A stretch of 41,869 nt of DNA from Actinoplanes nipponensis (GCF_016862275.1 NZ_BOMQ01000049.1:1-41869); one strand, 5' to 3'; shown: positions 32,296-41,120, counted from the stretch's first letter. Notes: generated from the sequence alone by a model not told the origin. Program-made: numbers and translations.

Positions 32296-32494
32296 CATCG
32301 TATATCGATCGTAAGGGCGGGAATCATGCTCGCGACTGACCTGGCTCCGCGCGGAACAAACGGTATGCGAACACGACGGCAATGACACCTCACCGCTCCC
32401 CTGGTGCATCCGCGCGATATCGCCGGCAGATCCGTGTGTGGGTCTTCACGGTGAGCTTTCATTCGGCGTGCACAGGCTGGCGTCGATGGCCGAC

Positions 32495-33088
32495 TCAGGG
32501 CGGCGAGTTGAGGAGGGGACGGGTGACGCGCAGCAAGTGCCGTCGGACGTGCTCTGCGGGATTGCCGTCGTGGCCGGCCATTGCCCACGTGATCATGGCG
32601 CCGTTGTAGGTGGCATGGATCGTCTCCGCTGTTGCCTCGTCGACCCGGGCGGGGTTCAGCTCGTCGACGTCTGTCGCGGCTTGGAGCACCCCGCCGATCG
32701 CCGTCTCCACGGCGGCGGCGTACTGCCGAGTGATCTGCTGAAACTCCGGAATCGACAGATCCATGAGCAGAAACGCCAGGTGGTTGGCGAACTCGGCGGC
32801 GTTCCGGACGGTGCCGGCCATCGCCACCAGGGTGTCGATCAGCGCCGCCAGCGGGCGTTCGGCGGACTGTGCGGCGGCCAGGCGAGCCGGCACGGTCGCG
32901 ACGGCATTGCGGGCAAGGGCCAGCAGCAGTCCGTCCTTCGAGCCGAAACGACGCAGCAGGGCGGCAGCGGTCAGCCCCACACGATCCCCGATCTGCGCAA
33001 GAGTCGCGTTCGCCGGTCCCGCCTGACCGACGGCATGGGCGGCGGCGGCAAGGATGGCGGCATCCGAGACGGTCCGCGGTCGAGCCAT
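32495..33088 (-). CDS. TetR/AcrR family transcriptional regulator
   Basis: Repressor-type regulator of 197 aa. Helix-turn-helix: NATLAQIGDRVGLTAAALLR followed by RFGSKDGLLLAL. The C-terminal ligand region includes HLAFLLMDLSIPEFQQI and TIHATYNGAMITWAMAG. ATG 33088 starts MARPRTVSDAAIL; a GTG three codons earlier is a poorer choice. The gene is divergent from the SDR/FAD oxidoreductase pair across a 24-bp palindrome (33115-33138), so it very likely represses these genes and itself. Confidence 0.88.
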   Translation of the reverse strand: MARPRTVSDAAILAAAAHAVGQAGPANATLAQIGDRVGLTAAALLRRFGSKDGLLLALARNAVATVPARLAAAQSAERPLAALIDTLVAMAGTVRNAAEFANHLAFLLMDLSIPEFQQITRQYAAAVETAIGGVLQAATDVDELNPARVDEATAETIHATYNGAMITWAMAGHDGNPAEHVRRHLLRVTRPLLNSPP

Positions 33089-33114
33089 GGGCTGCACATT
33101 ACCGGGTCGCGGCA

Positions 33115-33138
33115 GTTAGTAAACCGTGATTCACTAAC
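33115..33138. promoter_or_regulatory. Palindromic TetR operator
   Basis: GTTAGTAAACC (33115-33125) and the inverted half GTTAGTGAATC (reverse of 33128-33138) match at 9 of 11 positions and give a 24-bp dyad between divergent TetR and SDR genes. It ends three bases before the SDR ATG, so a bound repressor would cover the transcription start of a leaderless or very short-leader message. Confidence 0.65.
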
Positions 33139-33141
33139 GTT

Positions 33142-34026
33142 ATGCAGACTTCGTTGACCAAGCCACTGACGGATACGGTTGCGCTGGTGGCAGGGGCCAC
33201 CCGCGGAGCCGGAAGGGGCATCGCCGTAGAGCTCGGCGCTGGGGGCGCGCGGGTTTATGTCACTGGTCGCAGTTCGCGCACCGGGCGGTCGGACATGGAC
33301 CGGCCCGAGACGATCGAGGAGACCGCCGAGCTGGTCACCGCGGCCGGTGGCCACGGCATCGCCGTGCGCTGTGACCACAGCGACGTGCGGCAGGTGGCGG
33401 CACTCCTCCGGCGGGTCGACGACGAGCAAGGCCGGCTCGACGTCCTGGTCAACGACATCTGGGGTGGCGATCCGCTGACCGAGTGGGGCACGCCTTTCTG
33501 GCAGCTGGACCTGGCCGCGTTCCGCACCATGTGGGAACGCGCGGTGCTGACCCATCTCATCACCAGCCAGCACGCCGTCCCGCTGATGATGCGGCACCGC
33601 ACCGGCCTGATCATCGAGGTGACCGACGGGCTGGGGCGCGAGTACCGCGGCAACCTCGCCTATGACCTCACCAAGACCGCCGTCAACCGCCTGGCCCTGG
33701 CCCAGGCGGAGGAACTGCGCGAACACGGGATCACCGCGCTGGCCGTCACGCCCGGCTTCCTGCGCTCCGAGGCGATGCTCGACCAGTTCGGCGTCACCGA
33801 GGACAACTGGCGCGACGGCGGCGCCCGCGACCCCCACTTCCTAGCGTCCGAGACACCGCGCTACATCGGCCGCGCGATCAGCGCGCTTGCCGCAGATCCG
33901 CACATCACTGAACGAGCGGGTCAGGTCCTCACTTCCTGGGACCTCGCCGAGCACTACGGCTTGTACGACGTCGATGGGCGCCAACCGAACTGGGCTCGGC
34001 ACATCGGCAGCACGGTCCCCGCGTAG
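33142..34026 (+). CDS. SDR family oxidoreductase
   Basis: Short-chain dehydrogenase of 294 aa. Motifs: LVAGATRGAGRGIAVELG (variant glycine motif GATRGAGRG), RLDVLVNDIWGG (ND in place of the usual NNAG), and catalytic AYDLTKTAVNRLA (Y and K of YxxxK). A similar set is seen in many actinobacterial SDRs annotated as hypothetical dehydrogenases. The ATG at 33142 lies three bases from the TetR operator, with no ribosome binding site, suggesting a leaderless transcript. The FAD oxidoreductase gene starts two bases after its stop, so they form an operon under TetR control. Confidence 0.88.
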   Translation: MQTSLTKPLTDTVALVAGATRGAGRGIAVELGAGGARVYVTGRSSRTGRSDMDRPETIEETAELVTAAGGHGIAVRCDHSDVRQVAALLRRVDDEQGRLDVLVNDIWGGDPLTEWGTPFWQLDLAAFRTMWERAVLTHLITSQHAVPLMMRHRTGLIIEVTDGLGREYRGNLAYDLTKTAVNRLALAQAEELREHGITALAVTPGFLRSEAMLDQFGVTEDNWRDGGARDPHFLASETPRYIGRAISALAADPHITERAGQVLTSWDLAEHYGLYDVDGRQPNWARHIGSTVPA

Positions 34027-34028
34027 CC

Positions 34029-35228
34029 GTGGTCCTCGCCCGCTTCGCGCACATCCGGCCGGCGGCGGTGCTGCCCTGCGCCACGACAGCTGACGTCGCC
34101 GCAGCCCTCGCCACGGCGCGGCGGCGTCGCCTACCCGTCGCGGTACGTGGCGGCGGCCACTGCTTCGCCGGACGATCCACCACCACCGGCGTCGTGATCG
34201 ATACGAGCCCGATGGCCGGGGTGCAGCTTGACGGCAGCCGCGCCGTCATCGGCGCCGGCACCCGCCTCGCCGAGGTCTACGGCCGGCTCGGCGCCCACAG
34301 CCGGACCATCCCGGCCGGCTGCGGGCCTACCGTAGGCATCACCGGGCTCACGCTCGGCGGTGGGCTCGGTATCCTCGGCCGCCGTCACGGACTGACCTGC
34401 GACAGCCTCCTTGCGGCGACACTGGTCCTCGCCGACGGCCGGACGGTCGAGGCGGACGACGACCTGCTGTGGGCCATGCGCGGAGGTGGCGCCCCCGGCG
34501 TGGTCACCTCCCTCACCTTCGCGACCCTGGCCGCGCCCACATGCACCGCCTTTCGGCTCAGCTATCCCGCCGATCACGCTGCCGATCTCCTCGACGCCTG
34601 GCAGCACTCGCTACCCGACCTAGACGAAGCAACCGCGCCCAGCCTCACCATCACCGCTCCGGCCGACCCGAGGCATGCAACCCGCGTCACCGTCTTCGGC
34701 GCCGCAGCCGACGGCGCCGCGGTCGACCTGCTGCGCCGCAGCCTCGGGCAGCAGCCCAGCGCTGACGAACGACACCACGACACCCTGCCAGCGGCGAAGA
34801 GGTGGCTGGCCACATCCGACGACGTCCATCCCCGCTTCGCCTACCTGCACTCTGAGTTCTTCCGGTCCACGGTTCTTGCACCCGAGCTGCTCGAACGACT
34901 CATCACCGACCGGACACCCGGCGAAGAACGAGAACTGGACTTCACCCCTTGGGGAGGCGCCTACAACCAGCCGTCGGCCGACGCGACGGCCTTCCCTCAC
35001 CGCGACGCCCGATTCCTACTCAAACAGACCGCCACCGTACGGGCCGACCAGCAACCGAGCAGTTGGCTGGACGACTCCTACCAGCTCACCAATCCCCACG
35101 GCACCGGCGGCGCCTATCCCAACTTTCCCGAGCCCCATCTGAACACCGAGGCCTACTACCTGACCAACACGAACCGGCTACGCCTAATCAACGCCGTCTA
35201 CGACCCCTCGGGCCTGTTCACCACCTGA
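34029..35228 (+). CDS. FAD-binding oxidoreductase (berberine bridge enzyme/VAO type)
   Basis: Flavoprotein oxidase/dehydrogenase of 399 aa of the PCMH/BBE family. The FAD domain has LPVAVRGGGHCFAG, with the His that usually carries covalent FAD, and PAGCGPTVGITGLTLGGGLG, whose Cys could be a second flavin link as in bicovalent relatives; that second link is a guess. The C-terminal BBE motif is seen in NPHGTGGAYPNFPEPH and YDPSGLF. Substrate could be a sugar, lipid or phenolic. The start is the GTG at 34029; the N-terminus is slightly short for the family, so it may begin upstream within the SDR frame. Coupled to the SDR (two-base gap). Confidence 0.85.
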   Translation: MVLARFAHIRPAAVLPCATTADVAAALATARRRRLPVAVRGGGHCFAGRSTTTGVVIDTSPMAGVQLDGSRAVIGAGTRLAEVYGRLGAHSRTIPAGCGPTVGITGLTLGGGLGILGRRHGLTCDSLLAATLVLADGRTVEADDDLLWAMRGGGAPGVVTSLTFATLAAPTCTAFRLSYPADHAADLLDAWQHSLPDLDEATAPSLTITAPADPRHATRVTVFGAAADGAAVDLLRRSLGQQPSADERHHDTLPAAKRWLATSDDVHPRFAYLHSEFFRSTVLAPELLERLITDRTPGEERELDFTPWGGAYNQPSADATAFPHRDARFLLKQTATVRADQQPSSWLDDSYQLTNPHGTGGAYPNFPEPHLNTEAYYLTNTNRLRLINAVYDPSGLFTT

Positions 35229-35570
35229 CACAGCGTCGGATCACCTGGCACCTCCGCACATCGGCGTGTCCGTGGGCCGGCGACTTTGAGCAACTTCGCC
35301 TCGATTTCGCCTCGGCCAACGCAACGGAGCCTCCGTGTGCTCAGCACCGCACTCCCGGCGGCACTGCCGGGCCCGGCCGACGCTGTCGTACATACCCCGC
35401 GATAAACGACAGAGCTGCATTCGCCGCATATAGCGGTCCACATCAATGTCGAATGGGTACGCCCGTCGATTCCGATCAAGCCGAACGGCGGATCAGAATG
35501 AGCGGGCGAAGTTGACATTGCTCGCGCCTCGGACAACGGATCGACGTCGGCATTGGGCAAGGAGGAAAAC
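35229..35570. other. Intergenic region with candidate promoter of the sialidase-like gene
   Basis: No gene is seen. A hairpin lies at 35354-35371. A TTGACA hexamer at 35513-35518 resembles a -35 box, though no good -10 box follows at 17-18 bp. The region also contains AT-richer DNA around 35400-35450. The GTG at 35571 has a strong GGAGG ribosome binding site. Confidence 0.4.
35354..35371 (+). terminator. Short hairpin after the FAD oxidoreductase operon
   Basis: CCCGGC (35354-35359) pairs with GCCGGG (35366-35371) around a six-base loop, 125 bp after the stop codon. The stem is short, so this is only a candidate terminator. Confidence 0.35.
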
Positions 35571-37436
35571 GTGAAACGACGCATCTGGATGGTCGGGTTG
35601 ATCGCGGTGGCGACGGCAGTGGCCGTCACCCTGCAGCCGGGGAGCTCGAGCGCCGGCCCGAGCGTGCCCCAGCGCATCGCCGCCGGCACGCTCAAACCCA
35701 CATACCTGAAGGTCGACGGCGGCACGAAGAGGCTGCCGTTCCTCTCGCCCGGCCGCACCGAGCTGCTGACCAACTCCCGGGCCGCCGCGCGGGCGCAGCG
35801 GGTGGCGTCGGATGGCGCCGGCATCGCCGTGAAGTCAGCCGGCTGCGCCGAGCGCGCCGGCGGCCGCAACGTGCGGGTGAACCAGGACTGCACCTACCGC
35901 CGGCAGGCCGAGGAGCACATCGCGGCCGACCCGAACAACCCGAACAACCTCGTGGCCGGCATGAACGACAGCCTCGTCGGCTGGAACCGCACCAGCATCG
36001 ACTTCTCCGTCGACGGCGGCCGGCACTGGGGCGCCATCAGCACCGCGCCTTTCGGCTACCGCCTCAACGACCCGCAGGACCTGCTGCCCACTGCCGCCGA
36101 CCCCAACCGGCACACCATCAGGGGCGACGCCGGCTCCCTGCATGCGTACGACGCGTGCAGCGACCCCTATGTGGCCGCCGACTCCCGCGGGCGCTTCTTC
36201 TACACCTGCGTCGGCTTCGACATCGCGTCGAACGATTCGCTCGCCTTCGTCGTGCCCTCCCCGCCGGGCGCCAAGGGGTCCTATTTCGACCAGGTTCCGC
36301 CGCCGTCGGGGGTGCAGCCGCCGTACACCGGACGCGAGCACATCGTCGCCGAGGACAACAGCGCGGCCGCCAGCTACGACGCGCCCAAGGTGACCGCCGA
36401 CCACTTCGTGCACAGTCCCAACCGCGACAACGTCTACTTCACGTGGACCGTCTTCAACTTCAGCTGCGGCCCCGCCCACGACCAGTTCTGCGAGTCACCG
36501 GTCTGGGGATCGATGTCCACCGACCACGGCTTCACCTGGTCGACGCCCGAGATGATCAGCGGCGTGAATCCAGCCGTCTGCACGCTGGGCAACACTTTCG
36601 ACCCGGATCTCAACCCGGGTTCGTGCAACTTCGACGGCCACTCCGACCTGACCGTGCGGCCCAACGGCGAGCTGGCCGTCACGTTCATCGGCCAGAACAC
36701 CCCGACGCAGAACCCGCAGATCCTCGGCCTGCGCTGCCACCCGGCCGGCAGCTCGACCGCCGGCACCGCGCACCTCAACTGCGGCACGCCGCACAAGGTG
36801 GCCGACTACGTCACCGGTCCGTCCTGCGACTTCGGCGGGGGCCTCGAACAATGCATCCCGGGCGTGTACATCCGGGCGCCCTTCGAGACCGCGCAACGGC
36901 TGACCGTCGACGAGCGCACCGGCGACCTCTACAACACCTGGTACGACTACCGGCTCGGCGAGTTCGACGTCTTCGTGACGCGCTCCACCGACGGCGGAAC
37001 GACGTGGAGCCCGCCGCGGCTGGTGAACCCCGACCGCGGCACCGACCACTACTTCTCCGCCATCGACGTCGGCGAGAACCACGGGGCCCAGGTGGCGATC
37101 GGCTACTACCGGACGGGGCGCGTGGCGGGCGAGAACGTCACGCCACCGGGCGGCTTCGGTCCCGACGTGGCCACGAAGATGTCCGACTTCGTGCTCGCGG
37201 GCGGCAGCGGCCAGGCCACCCCGTACAGGTTCGAGGTGTTGTCGCCGAAGTTCCCGCCGCCGGACGGTATCCAGGCCGGCTTCAACGGCGACTACTCGGG
37301 CATCACCGTCGACCGCAACGGCATCGCGCACCCGGTCTGGTCCGACACCAGGAACCGGACGCCCAACCCGACCTTCGACAAGGTGACCGTCGACGAGGAC
37401 GTCTTCACCGCGGCACGTCCCATCCCGGGCCGCTGA
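35571..37436 (+). CDS. Secreted sialidase-like (BNR/Asp-box) protein
   Basis: Exported protein of 621 aa with a signal peptide (RRIWMVGLIAVATAVAVTLQ). The mature protein is a probable six-bladed beta-propeller: three Asp-box motifs of the SxDxGxxW type are seen (SVDGGRHW, STDHGFTW, STDGGTTW), and the N-terminal propeller edge reads AEEHIAADPNNPNNLVAGMN. Many such actinobacterial proteins are annotated as exo-alpha-sialidase, but the Arg triad of true sialidases is not obvious to me, so glycan binding or other hydrolysis is possible. The C-terminal propeller has SDTRNRTPNPTFD. GTG 35571 follows GGAGG at five bases. It appears monocistronic. Confidence 0.8.
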   Translation: MKRRIWMVGLIAVATAVAVTLQPGSSSAGPSVPQRIAAGTLKPTYLKVDGGTKRLPFLSPGRTELLTNSRAAARAQRVASDGAGIAVKSAGCAERAGGRNVRVNQDCTYRRQAEEHIAADPNNPNNLVAGMNDSLVGWNRTSIDFSVDGGRHWGAISTAPFGYRLNDPQDLLPTAADPNRHTIRGDAGSLHAYDACSDPYVAADSRGRFFYTCVGFDIASNDSLAFVVPSPPGAKGSYFDQVPPPSGVQPPYTGREHIVAEDNSAAASYDAPKVTADHFVHSPNRDNVYFTWTVFNFSCGPAHDQFCESPVWGSMSTDHGFTWSTPEMISGVNPAVCTLGNTFDPDLNPGSCNFDGHSDLTVRPNGELAVTFIGQNTPTQNPQILGLRCHPAGSSTAGTAHLNCGTPHKVADYVTGPSCDFGGGLEQCIPGVYIRAPFETAQRLTVDERTGDLYNTWYDYRLGEFDVFVTRSTDGGTTWSPPRLVNPDRGTDHYFSAIDVGENHGAQVAIGYYRTGRVAGENVTPPGGFGPDVATKMSDFVLAGGSGQATPYRFEVLSPKFPPPDGIQAGFNGDYSGITVDRNGIAHPVWSDTRNRTPNPTFDKVTVDEDVFTAARPIPGR

Positions 37437-37533
37437 GCACCGGCGGCCGCCGGCACGACGAACAACCAACAAGCACGCCTACGCCGGTGGTCGCCCGCTC
37501 GCCGTGGCCGCCGCGGGCACCGGGCGCGGCATG

Positions 37534-37556
37534 CCCGGCCGGCGTGTTCGGCCGGG
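37534..37556. terminator. Hairpin terminator between convergent genes
   Basis: CCCGGCCG (37534-37541) and CGGCCGGG (37549-37556) form an eight-base-pair stem with a seven-base loop, about 100 bp after the sialidase-like gene and 150 bp beyond the stop of the convergent DUF1707 gene. The rest of the 267-bp space holds no supported gene. Confidence 0.5.
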
Positions 37557-37703
37557 TCGCCGCCCGGACTCCGCACCGGGCGGCGCCGGACACCGATGAA
37601 GGCCCCGGCCGGGACGATCCCGGTCCCGACCGGCGGCACATCAGTGCAGGCTGTTGCTCCGCGGGTAAGGGCGCCTCGTGGGCTTGCCGGAGGGCTCAGG
37701 GAT

Positions 37704-38285
37704 TTACCACCGCCAGCGCCAGAAACGACGCTGGTAGCGGACGACCAGGCTGCCGGCCCGCTGGGAGCCGCTCACCACGAAATGGTGGCCGCTGCCGGTC
37801 GGCGAACTCCGGAGCGCCTTGGCCTTGGCGCTACCGGCAATCATCTCGACGCTGTCGACGTCGGCGGTCGCGCCCGGCGGCAGCACCAGGACGGTGGAGC
37901 CAGCAGTAACGTTCAGATCGATCTCGACGACGTGGTGTGGCAGGACCGCCTCGGTGAAATCGAGTTTCACCGAGCCGGCCCTGGCCGTGACGCTCAGCCG
38001 CCGCGGCACGACCCAGCGGCCCTGCCGCTTCAGCGAGGAGGCTGTGGTGCGCAGCTCGGTGTGCTCCGGTGCGGGCGGCGACACCGGGCCGCCGGGCAGA
38101 TCGGCCACGTACGGCTCGACCTCGGCGACGGTACGGGCGGCGTGCACCCCGGCCACCCGCTGCTCGAACTCGTCCAGTGTCAGCCGGCCCTCGCCGACCG
38201 CTCGGTGCAGCCGCTGGGCGACGACCTCGCGATCGGCGTCGGACAGCCGGATCGCCGGCTGCTCCGGCACCAAATCTCCGCTCAT
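37704..38285 (-). CDS. DUF1707 domain protein
   Basis: Protein of 193 aa. The N-terminal 60 residues match the DUF1707 (SHOCT-like) helix pair: IRLSDADREVVAQRLHRAVG then GRLTLDEFEQRV, found in many actinobacterial proteins often tied to membrane stress. The remainder is a beta-rich domain (VTARAGSVKLDFTEAVLPHH; VEIDLNVTAGSTVLVLPPG) that resembles the DUF2154/LiaF C-terminal beta-helix seen in cell-wall stress regulators. No membrane helix is present. The ATG at 38285 begins just ahead of the conserved helix. It ends with a Trp/Arg-rich tail (RRFWRWRW). Confidence 0.8.
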   Translation of the reverse strand: MSGDLVPEQPAIRLSDADREVVAQRLHRAVGEGRLTLDEFEQRVAGVHAARTVAEVEPYVADLPGGPVSPPAPEHTELRTTASSLKRQGRWVVPRRLSVTARAGSVKLDFTEAVLPHHVVEIDLNVTAGSTVLVLPPGATADVDSVEMIAGSAKAKALRSSPTGSGHHFVVSGSQRAGSLVVRYQRRFWRWRW

Positions 38286-38582
38286 GAGCGCACGATAGTC
38301 CGCCGGCGACCCGCTGACAGCCCTGCCCTGGCACCGGGCCGCCGCCGTGCGCGAGCCTGTCGTTCGTGCGCCATCGGGTGAGGTGTGTCCACGAACCAAC
38401 CAGATCCGTGTCCGGTCGACAGCGGCCACGCCAGACGCACCCACCCGACGCGCACTCGTCGCGGCAAATGAGGACGCGCTACTCGTACCCGGTTATAGAA
38501 ATCGGCGTGTTCTAACGAGGGAAAATAAGGCGGTGCGGATCGCCCTTCCTGCGCACTTCCGAGCCGACGCACCCGAAGCTCC
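38286..38582. other. Intergenic region between two minus-strand genes
   Basis: Contains an AT-richer segment around 38460-38530 with GGTTATAGAAATC and GTTCTAAC, which include a partial inverted repeat and may hold the promoter for the DUF1707 gene. No gene on either strand has a recognisable product; the frame 38347-38598 on the plus strand has no signature. Confidence 0.35.
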
Positions 38583-39482
38583 TCAGCTACCCGGCTGACG
38601 GATTGCGGCGCCCGGATCGGTGCTCTGCTCAAGGGCCGCCCACCACTCCTCCAGCTCATCGACCCGGCTCTGGAGGGCGGCGTTCGCCGCCCGGGCCGTC
38701 GCCAGTTCCTCGGTCAGCGCACCGATCGGCCCGGAGGCGGTCAGGGCGTCGAGCCAGCCCGCGACCAGCCGATCCTCAGCGGCGACCCGGCGGAGCGCGG
38801 AAGCGACCACCTCCGGTGACAACTCAGCCACGAACTCTCTCGGGAGCGTGAGCAGGCGAGCGACCTCGCCGAGGCTCCGCGCGGCGCTCATCTGGCGCCC
38901 AAGACGCTCGGCAGACGGCACCGCCGGTTCGGCCGGCGTCGCAGCCGCGATCGGCTTGGCGGGAGAAGGAGCGGGCTTCGACACAGGCGCGGGCGTAGGT
39001 GCCGGCTCCGGGTCAGGCTCGGCCTCTGACGGGAGTTCGGGAAGGTCGTCCCCCACCCAGGTGTAGGCCAGAGTGTCGCCCTTCTGCCGTCGGACGACAT
39101 TTGGCCACTTGGGCAGAACCGCCAGCGCGCGGGGCCCGTGCCGGGCCCAGGTCTCGTTCCGCAGACCGAGCTCGGCCAGACGCTCCCGGATCTCGCGCAC
39201 CTTCAGCGGGACCGACGACTCGGCCAACAGGTGGAGAACCACCGCGAGGGGCTCTTGGGCGAAGACGGCGTGGAACAGCCGGGAGTCGGACAGAGCCAGG
39301 AAACGCAGCGAACCCCTCGTCGCGACGTGAATGCCAGCGCCCCGTGGGACAAGCTCTTCCTCATCGGTGTCATCCCACTGGACCTGATAGTTCGTCCCAT
39401 CATCCGCGAGGATCGATCCGGCTCGGGTTCGGCGTACGCCGAACGAATCGGACACCCGGACAAGACCCTGATCTGCGCCCAC
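38583..39482 (-). CDS. Hypothetical protein with winged-helix-like core and C-terminal coiled coil
   Basis: Protein of 299 aa, no signal peptide. I do not recognise the family. Residues about 20-55 look like a Tudor/KOW-like SH3 barrel (GSILADDGTNYQVQWDDTDE), then a winged-helix-like segment (VPLKVREIRERLAELGLRNE, HGPRALAVLPKWPNVVRRQK). Residues about 150-190 form a Pro/Ala/Glu linker and about 260-290 a coiled coil (LATARAANAALQSRVDELEE). The head suggests nucleic-acid or chromatin-like binding, by inference. The GTG start at 39482 lacks a ribosome binding site, so the N-terminus may be cut; DNA further upstream shows only fragments. Confidence 0.6.
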   Translation of the reverse strand: MGADQGLVRVSDSFGVRRTRAGSILADDGTNYQVQWDDTDEEELVPRGAGIHVATRGSLRFLALSDSRLFHAVFAQEPLAVVLHLLAESSVPLKVREIRERLAELGLRNETWARHGPRALAVLPKWPNVVRRQKGDTLAYTWVGDDLPELPSEAEPDPEPAPTPAPVSKPAPSPAKPIAAATPAEPAVPSAERLGRQMSAARSLGEVARLLTLPREFVAELSPEVVASALRRVAAEDRLVAGWLDALTASGPIGALTEELATARAANAALQSRVDELEEWWAALEQSTDPGAAIRQPGS

Positions 39483-39914
39483 GAATGCGACTGTAACGGT
39501 TATCGTCGCGGCCGGGGCGCCGGCCGGAGGCAGCCCATCCTGGCCAGGCTCCTCGGCCGTGTGTGCACAGCGCCGGCTTGGCGGAACAACTCTGACAGAA
39601 GATGGGCGCGCTTGCTGGCCGCCCGTACGGACAGATCGGTGAGCTTGTCACTCGGTTCGAGGTCGAGCGTGAACGTGTGCCCGTCCCGGGGCTTCCTGGA
39701 CGCGCTGCTGGCGCGGATGGGCATGGAGACGCGGGGCGTCCCGGCACGCCCGGAAGGTCTTTTCGCCAGCCTCCACCTCGGCAACATCGCTGACGAGCTG
39801 GTTGGTCGGTAGCCGAGCTGGCGACCCTGACAGATCACGCACATTCTCAGCGGCCGGATGAGCGCGCCGCAATCTCGGTAGCGACGCATGGGCCAGTCCG
39901 GTAGGAAGCGCGCT
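39483..39914. other. 430-bp stretch with broken frames, probable gene debris
   Basis: Lies between the hypothetical gene and the GNAT gene. A short minus-strand frame (39500-39724) reads DGHTFTLDLEPSDKLTDLSV and RAASKRAHLLSELFRQAG, protein-like, but with no known family and no clear start. Other frames do not look coding. Probable relic of a gene truncated by rearrangement. Confidence 0.35.
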
Positions 39915-40423
39915 ATGACCTCTTGGGAAGTGGCCGCCGAAACCTTTGATTCGTCCGATGGCCACCGCCTTCGTCGTGAGTACTACGCCGAGGTCGTCAG
40001 CCGTTACTGGCGACGGCCCGCGACTACCGAGGAAGTCGACCAAGGGCTGGCCGACGACGGGGTGGCACTGCTCACCCCACCCACGGGCCAGTTCGGGTCG
40101 GGCGTTTCGCCGGTGAGCCAGCAGCGTGCGGCGGATTCCTAATGCTGGACGACGATCGCGCAGAGCTCACTCGCGTCTATGTGCGGCCGCGCTTCCGCGG
40201 CAGCGGGGGCGCCCGGAGTCTACTGGCGGCGTTGGAGGACGAGGCACGCGAGATGGGTGCGACAGAGATGGTTCTCAACACCCGCCTCGATCTGATCGAA
40301 GCACGATCGCTCTACAGCCGGGTCGGGTACGTCGAGATCCCGGCGTACTGCACCGGCCCCTACATGGAGGTCTGGTACGGCAAGCGCCTCGGACCACGAT
40401 CACACAAGCGAGCGACCGCCTAA
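39915..40423 (+). pseudogene. GNAT family N-acetyltransferase gene broken by a one-base deletion
   Basis: The first frame (39915-40142) encodes SWEVAAETFDSSDGHRLRRE and DGVALLTPPTGQF, then runs into a stop. The second frame continues VGRFAGEPAACGG, LMLDDDRAELTRVYVRPRFR and the acetyl-CoA loop RGSGGARSLLAALEDEAREM, ending YMEVWYGKRL at 40423. Reading through, the whole sequence is a typical short actinobacterial GNAT enzyme of about 170 aa. The join lies near 40093-40100; one base inserted there (TTCGTGGTCGGG rather than TTCGGGTCGGG) would restore it. ATG 39915 has AGGAAG upstream. Either a true pseudogene or an assembly error. Confidence 0.75.
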
Positions 40424-40499
40424 GCGCCACCGAACATTCCGTTTCCGGCTGTCCGGTGGCGGAGAACGCGCCCGGCCGCTCATTTCCGGCCAAGCCGTG

Positions 40500-40890
40500 A
40501 TGGACGAAGGACAATTTGGCATCCGCATTCTCTGCTCTCGCAGGCCTGCTCGTCCTGGCCGGCGGCGCGCAGGACGCTCGCCAGCTGCTCGTACGGCTGC
40601 GGCTCGGTTGCCGGTTTCGCGTCTTGGATTATCGCGAGCCGCTCGGTGACGGCGGTGTGGTTGCGTAGTTGCTGGTAGATGAAGCCGTTCAAGATCGGCC
40701 GGCTGGGGTAGGTCGGCCAGCTCGACTCGGGCGTGGCTGAAATCGACGATGCCGGCCGGGCGGTGGCATCGGATGGTCAGCTCGAACGCGACGAGGCCGT
40801 CGGCCTGGATCGAGACCGCCTGCACCCGCGGCTGACCCGCCGGGCCGCTCCAGGCGGATCCGCACCTCGTCCGGGTCCAGCTGGCTCTGG
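40500..40890 (-). pseudogene. Remnant of a pentapeptide-like/membrane-associated oxidoreductase family gene
   Basis: Pieces of one protein appear in different minus-strand frames: LDPDEVRIRLERPGG, then QAVSIQADGLVAFELTIRCH with AGIVDFSHARVELADL, and then TYPSRPILNGFIYQQLRNHT with PQPYEQLASVLRAAGQDEQA. The last motif (PYEQLAxVLRxAGxDxxA) and the DFSHARV strand are typical of actinobacterial proteins annotated as membrane-associated oxidoreductases, which have a beta-helix fold. At least two frameshifts and lost ends mean no functional product. The family name is only from pattern recall. Confidence 0.55.
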
Positions 40891-41105
40891 GCCGCCTGGG
40901 TCGACCACGACGAGCCGCTGCCGATCATCGCCGGCACGGTCCTCCGGCGCACCGTCGACATCTGCCCCAGCCGCGGCGAGCAAAGCTGTCGTGGTCCAAG
41001 GTCGACACCACCACGGAGGATGTCGACCGGTGCTGGCGGGCGTTCCCGCGCCGCTTCGACATCGAGCACACCTTCCGCTGCCCTTGAGCAGACGCCCGGC
41101 CTCCC
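40888..41105 (+). mobile_element. Transposase fragment (insertion sequence remnant)
   Basis: The C-terminal part of a DDE-type actinobacterial transposase is readable with a frameshift: EPLPIIAGTVLRRTVD, then LPQPRRAKLSWSKVDTTTED and DRCWRAFPRRFDIEHTFR, followed by a stop at 41085-41087 where the family normally continues LFKQTLGW; a shifted frame gives EQTPGLP. The RFDIEHTFR block is the recognisable C-terminal DDE-region motif. No terminal inverted repeats were seen; the N-terminal half is missing. It lies between two other broken genes. Confidence 0.6.
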
Positions 41106-41120
41106 CGTGATGATCACCGG

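Noticed and set aside
32438..33157. Plus-strand frames overlapping the TetR gene at 32495-33088
   Set aside because: Antisense shadows; the minus-strand TetR helix-turn-helix is clear.
39500..39724. Minus-strand frame of 74 aa (DGHTFTLDLEPSDKLTDLSV)
   Set aside because: Looks protein-like, but no ribosome binding site or family; mentioned under the debris region instead.
40090..40102. Programmed frameshift in the GNAT gene
   Set aside because: No slippery heptamer or downstream structure is seen; a single-base deletion relative to the family pattern is simpler.
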